NCBI RefSeq assembly: GCF_901875305.1
Contig: NZ_CABFLY010000004.1
Coordinates: 62,001-126,000, forward strand
Length of the DNA stretch: 64,000 bases
Source: Rothia mucilaginosa
GTDB taxonomy: Bacteria; Actinomycetota; Actinomycetes; Actinomycetales; Micrococcaceae
Direction: 5' to 3'
Every line of letters begins with the position of its first letter. Positions within the stretch are counted from its first letter, which is position 1. The translations under genes were made by a program, and so were the position numbers. This document shows, one piece after another, positions 63,901-64,000 of the stretch. A model generated the notes under the pieces. It worked only from the letters and a program-made list of their open reading frames with translations, did no database searches and was not told where the DNA came from.

Positions 63901-64000
63901 CGCCGTCGTCGTTGGGATCGAGTACGCGGTCCAGCCCCAGGGGGACGAACGCGGTGGTGCCCTTACAACCGAAAATGCGCAGGCCAATCAGCTGAGCGTC
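60968..64000 (-). CDS. Subtilisin-like (S8) serine protease with PA and SLH domains, 5' end outside window
   Basis: The frame is open to the window edge, so the N-terminus with catalytic Asp and His is missing. Seen in order: ADIANLSLGNEFGVFDE and VVAAGNANNYN (oxyanion Asn), a protease-associated insert (FDNLQAAGATGVVVASNTE), the catalytic Ser in GTSMSTPFVAGVAALIMQAHP, a long Fn3-like beta region, and three SLH repeats at the C-terminus (each with FKDV or FTDV, WLAQRRITTGYPDGTFRP-like and ERGAMAAFFYR-like cores). SLH repeats bind pyruvylated wall polymers, so this is a secreted protease held on the cell wall. It is of the large S8A cell-envelope type (C5a-peptidase/lactocepin-like in plan). 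Confidence 0.93.
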   Translation of the reverse strand, partial: DAQLIGLRIFGCKGTTAFVPLGLDRVLDPNDDGDFSDRADIANLSLGNEFGVFDETVNYAVGSLYREGILSVVAAGNANNYNAVGDTYSNSGGPGTSAYSLTVANSIGSTQMADRVKILAPANEADTYGDYSVSFNYAKATEEQLRGTVVRAASRNRYACKAFTEEEAAALKGKWALIDWAEADGTVPCGSRMRFDNLQAAGATGVVVASNTEVGDTAIGGNSAIPGVRLAKSQVERLSSQIDSGHLTLQLGENLRESIRVQNGKLDQANTSTARGMHGSHGITKPDVAAPGTNISSILVGGGTEATVKTGTSMSTPFVAGVAALIMQAHPEYGPRMIKTAIMNTADHRMQDAWGNPYAVDRVGTGRINTRAAVADRVMLFNTARPELVSDTFGVLEYTPNAGVQTLQHRVSVENTDSVAHTYTLNYEGSTTIPGVEFSYPQSVSVGAGQTASFTVTVRIDPSKLVKTMDPSMYPTQDSVNFSTGAVTISGARQYIASASGRLILTDADPSATVKTLRMPLHVAPKPVSALRVAGADIHFGSNGPGALEQRLSVEGTAVNQGGYRSLLGAFELGVSSPRIPIAKLGTGSDSRMDLQYVGATSNVAALKAAGEDTSQAQLSFGISTWGNWQEVTPRGTYYVFIDTDKDGTTDYRLQTVREKGLDYPLVKVSQRGRDGKWYAIANALYPLNGTWGDTDTNIMDSNTLVMSVPLSVLGLDPEAESTEISYSVTTASAFSATTVVDTTEPVSFNYATPALWFSGDSADVPNLFVDAPGTNLVAHRSGEAKGSALFLHMHNATGDLSGVNGATGERAQVLRVSMASEDLAESAHFKDVPADYPFVNDINWLAQRRITTGYPDGTFRPNGSVERGAMAAFFYRMAGSPQFTAPSTPSFKDVPRDHPFYKEIEWMRARGITTGWSDGTFHPNDAVNRDAMAAFFYRFAGSPAYSAPAVSPFTDVAAGSQFYREISWLAEQRITTGWADGSFRPVQPIERGAMAAFLHRYNVRVLNNR

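Noticed and set aside
1..64000. tRNA, rRNA, CRISPR arrays and insertion sequences
   Set aside because: No cloverleaf, repeat-spacer array, transposase motif or flanking target duplication was recognised by eye; a tRNAscan or ISfinder run would be decisive.

Overview
The window is high-GC actinobacterial chromosome. Short intergenic regions, GC-rich hairpin terminators, GT87 mannosyltransferases, Tat-type lipoproteins and the overall gene set fit a Micrococcaceae genome. My best guess is an oral Rothia of the R. mucilaginosa type, but this is inferred from gene content and codon style and no marker gene (rRNA, tRNA) is present. I see no tRNA, rRNA, CRISPR array or intact insertion sequence.

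Positions 1-17.9 kb are the most unusual part. They begin with the 3' end of an RHS/YD-repeat polymorphic toxin gene. Two bases after its stop lies a membrane protein gene, the classic place for an immunity gene, and a second copy follows. A four-gene operon on the minus strand comes next: a coiled-coil lipoprotein of 993 aa, a membrane-anchored periplasmic-binding-protein-like protein, an FHA-FtsK/SpoIIIE ATPase of the type VII secretion EccC/EssC class, and a transmembrane Ser/Thr kinase. Beyond it are three more paralogues of the putative immunity gene and a 26-codon ORF. All five paralogues share a core and a TGLAD/E-x-x-M C-terminus. Several also share upstream leader blocks or terminators, so the locus looks like a toxin-secretion module bracketed by an expanded cassette family.

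18-32 kb holds two small Tat-type secreted proteins, a divergent lactose module (GPH permease and LacZ), an M13 peptidase (PepO), a GlpT-like transporter with a candidate operator, and a metF-metE operon with a SAM-I riboswitch at its 5' end.

32-40 kb holds a possible short peptide ORF in front of an ABC exporter with mosaic composition, an aldo/keto reductase, a sugar-porter MFS protein, a toxin-antitoxin pair in unusual divergent layout over strong palindromes, a cytochrome P450 and a lytic transglycosylase.

41-52 kb holds a large membrane/cupredoxin/copper nitrite reductase fusion, two overlapping GT87 mannosyltransferase genes for cell-envelope glycolipids, a Pro/Ala/Glu-rich membrane protein, a CPBP protease and an M18 aminopeptidase.

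52-64 kb holds two paralogous lipoproteins facing apart around an AT-rich membrane-protein gene, with duplicated promoters and an identical 39-bp terminator. It continues with pdxT and pdxS (vitamin B6), a MATE exporter, nadE, a short ORF that copies the nadE start, and the 3' part of a subtilase with three SLH repeats that runs off the window.
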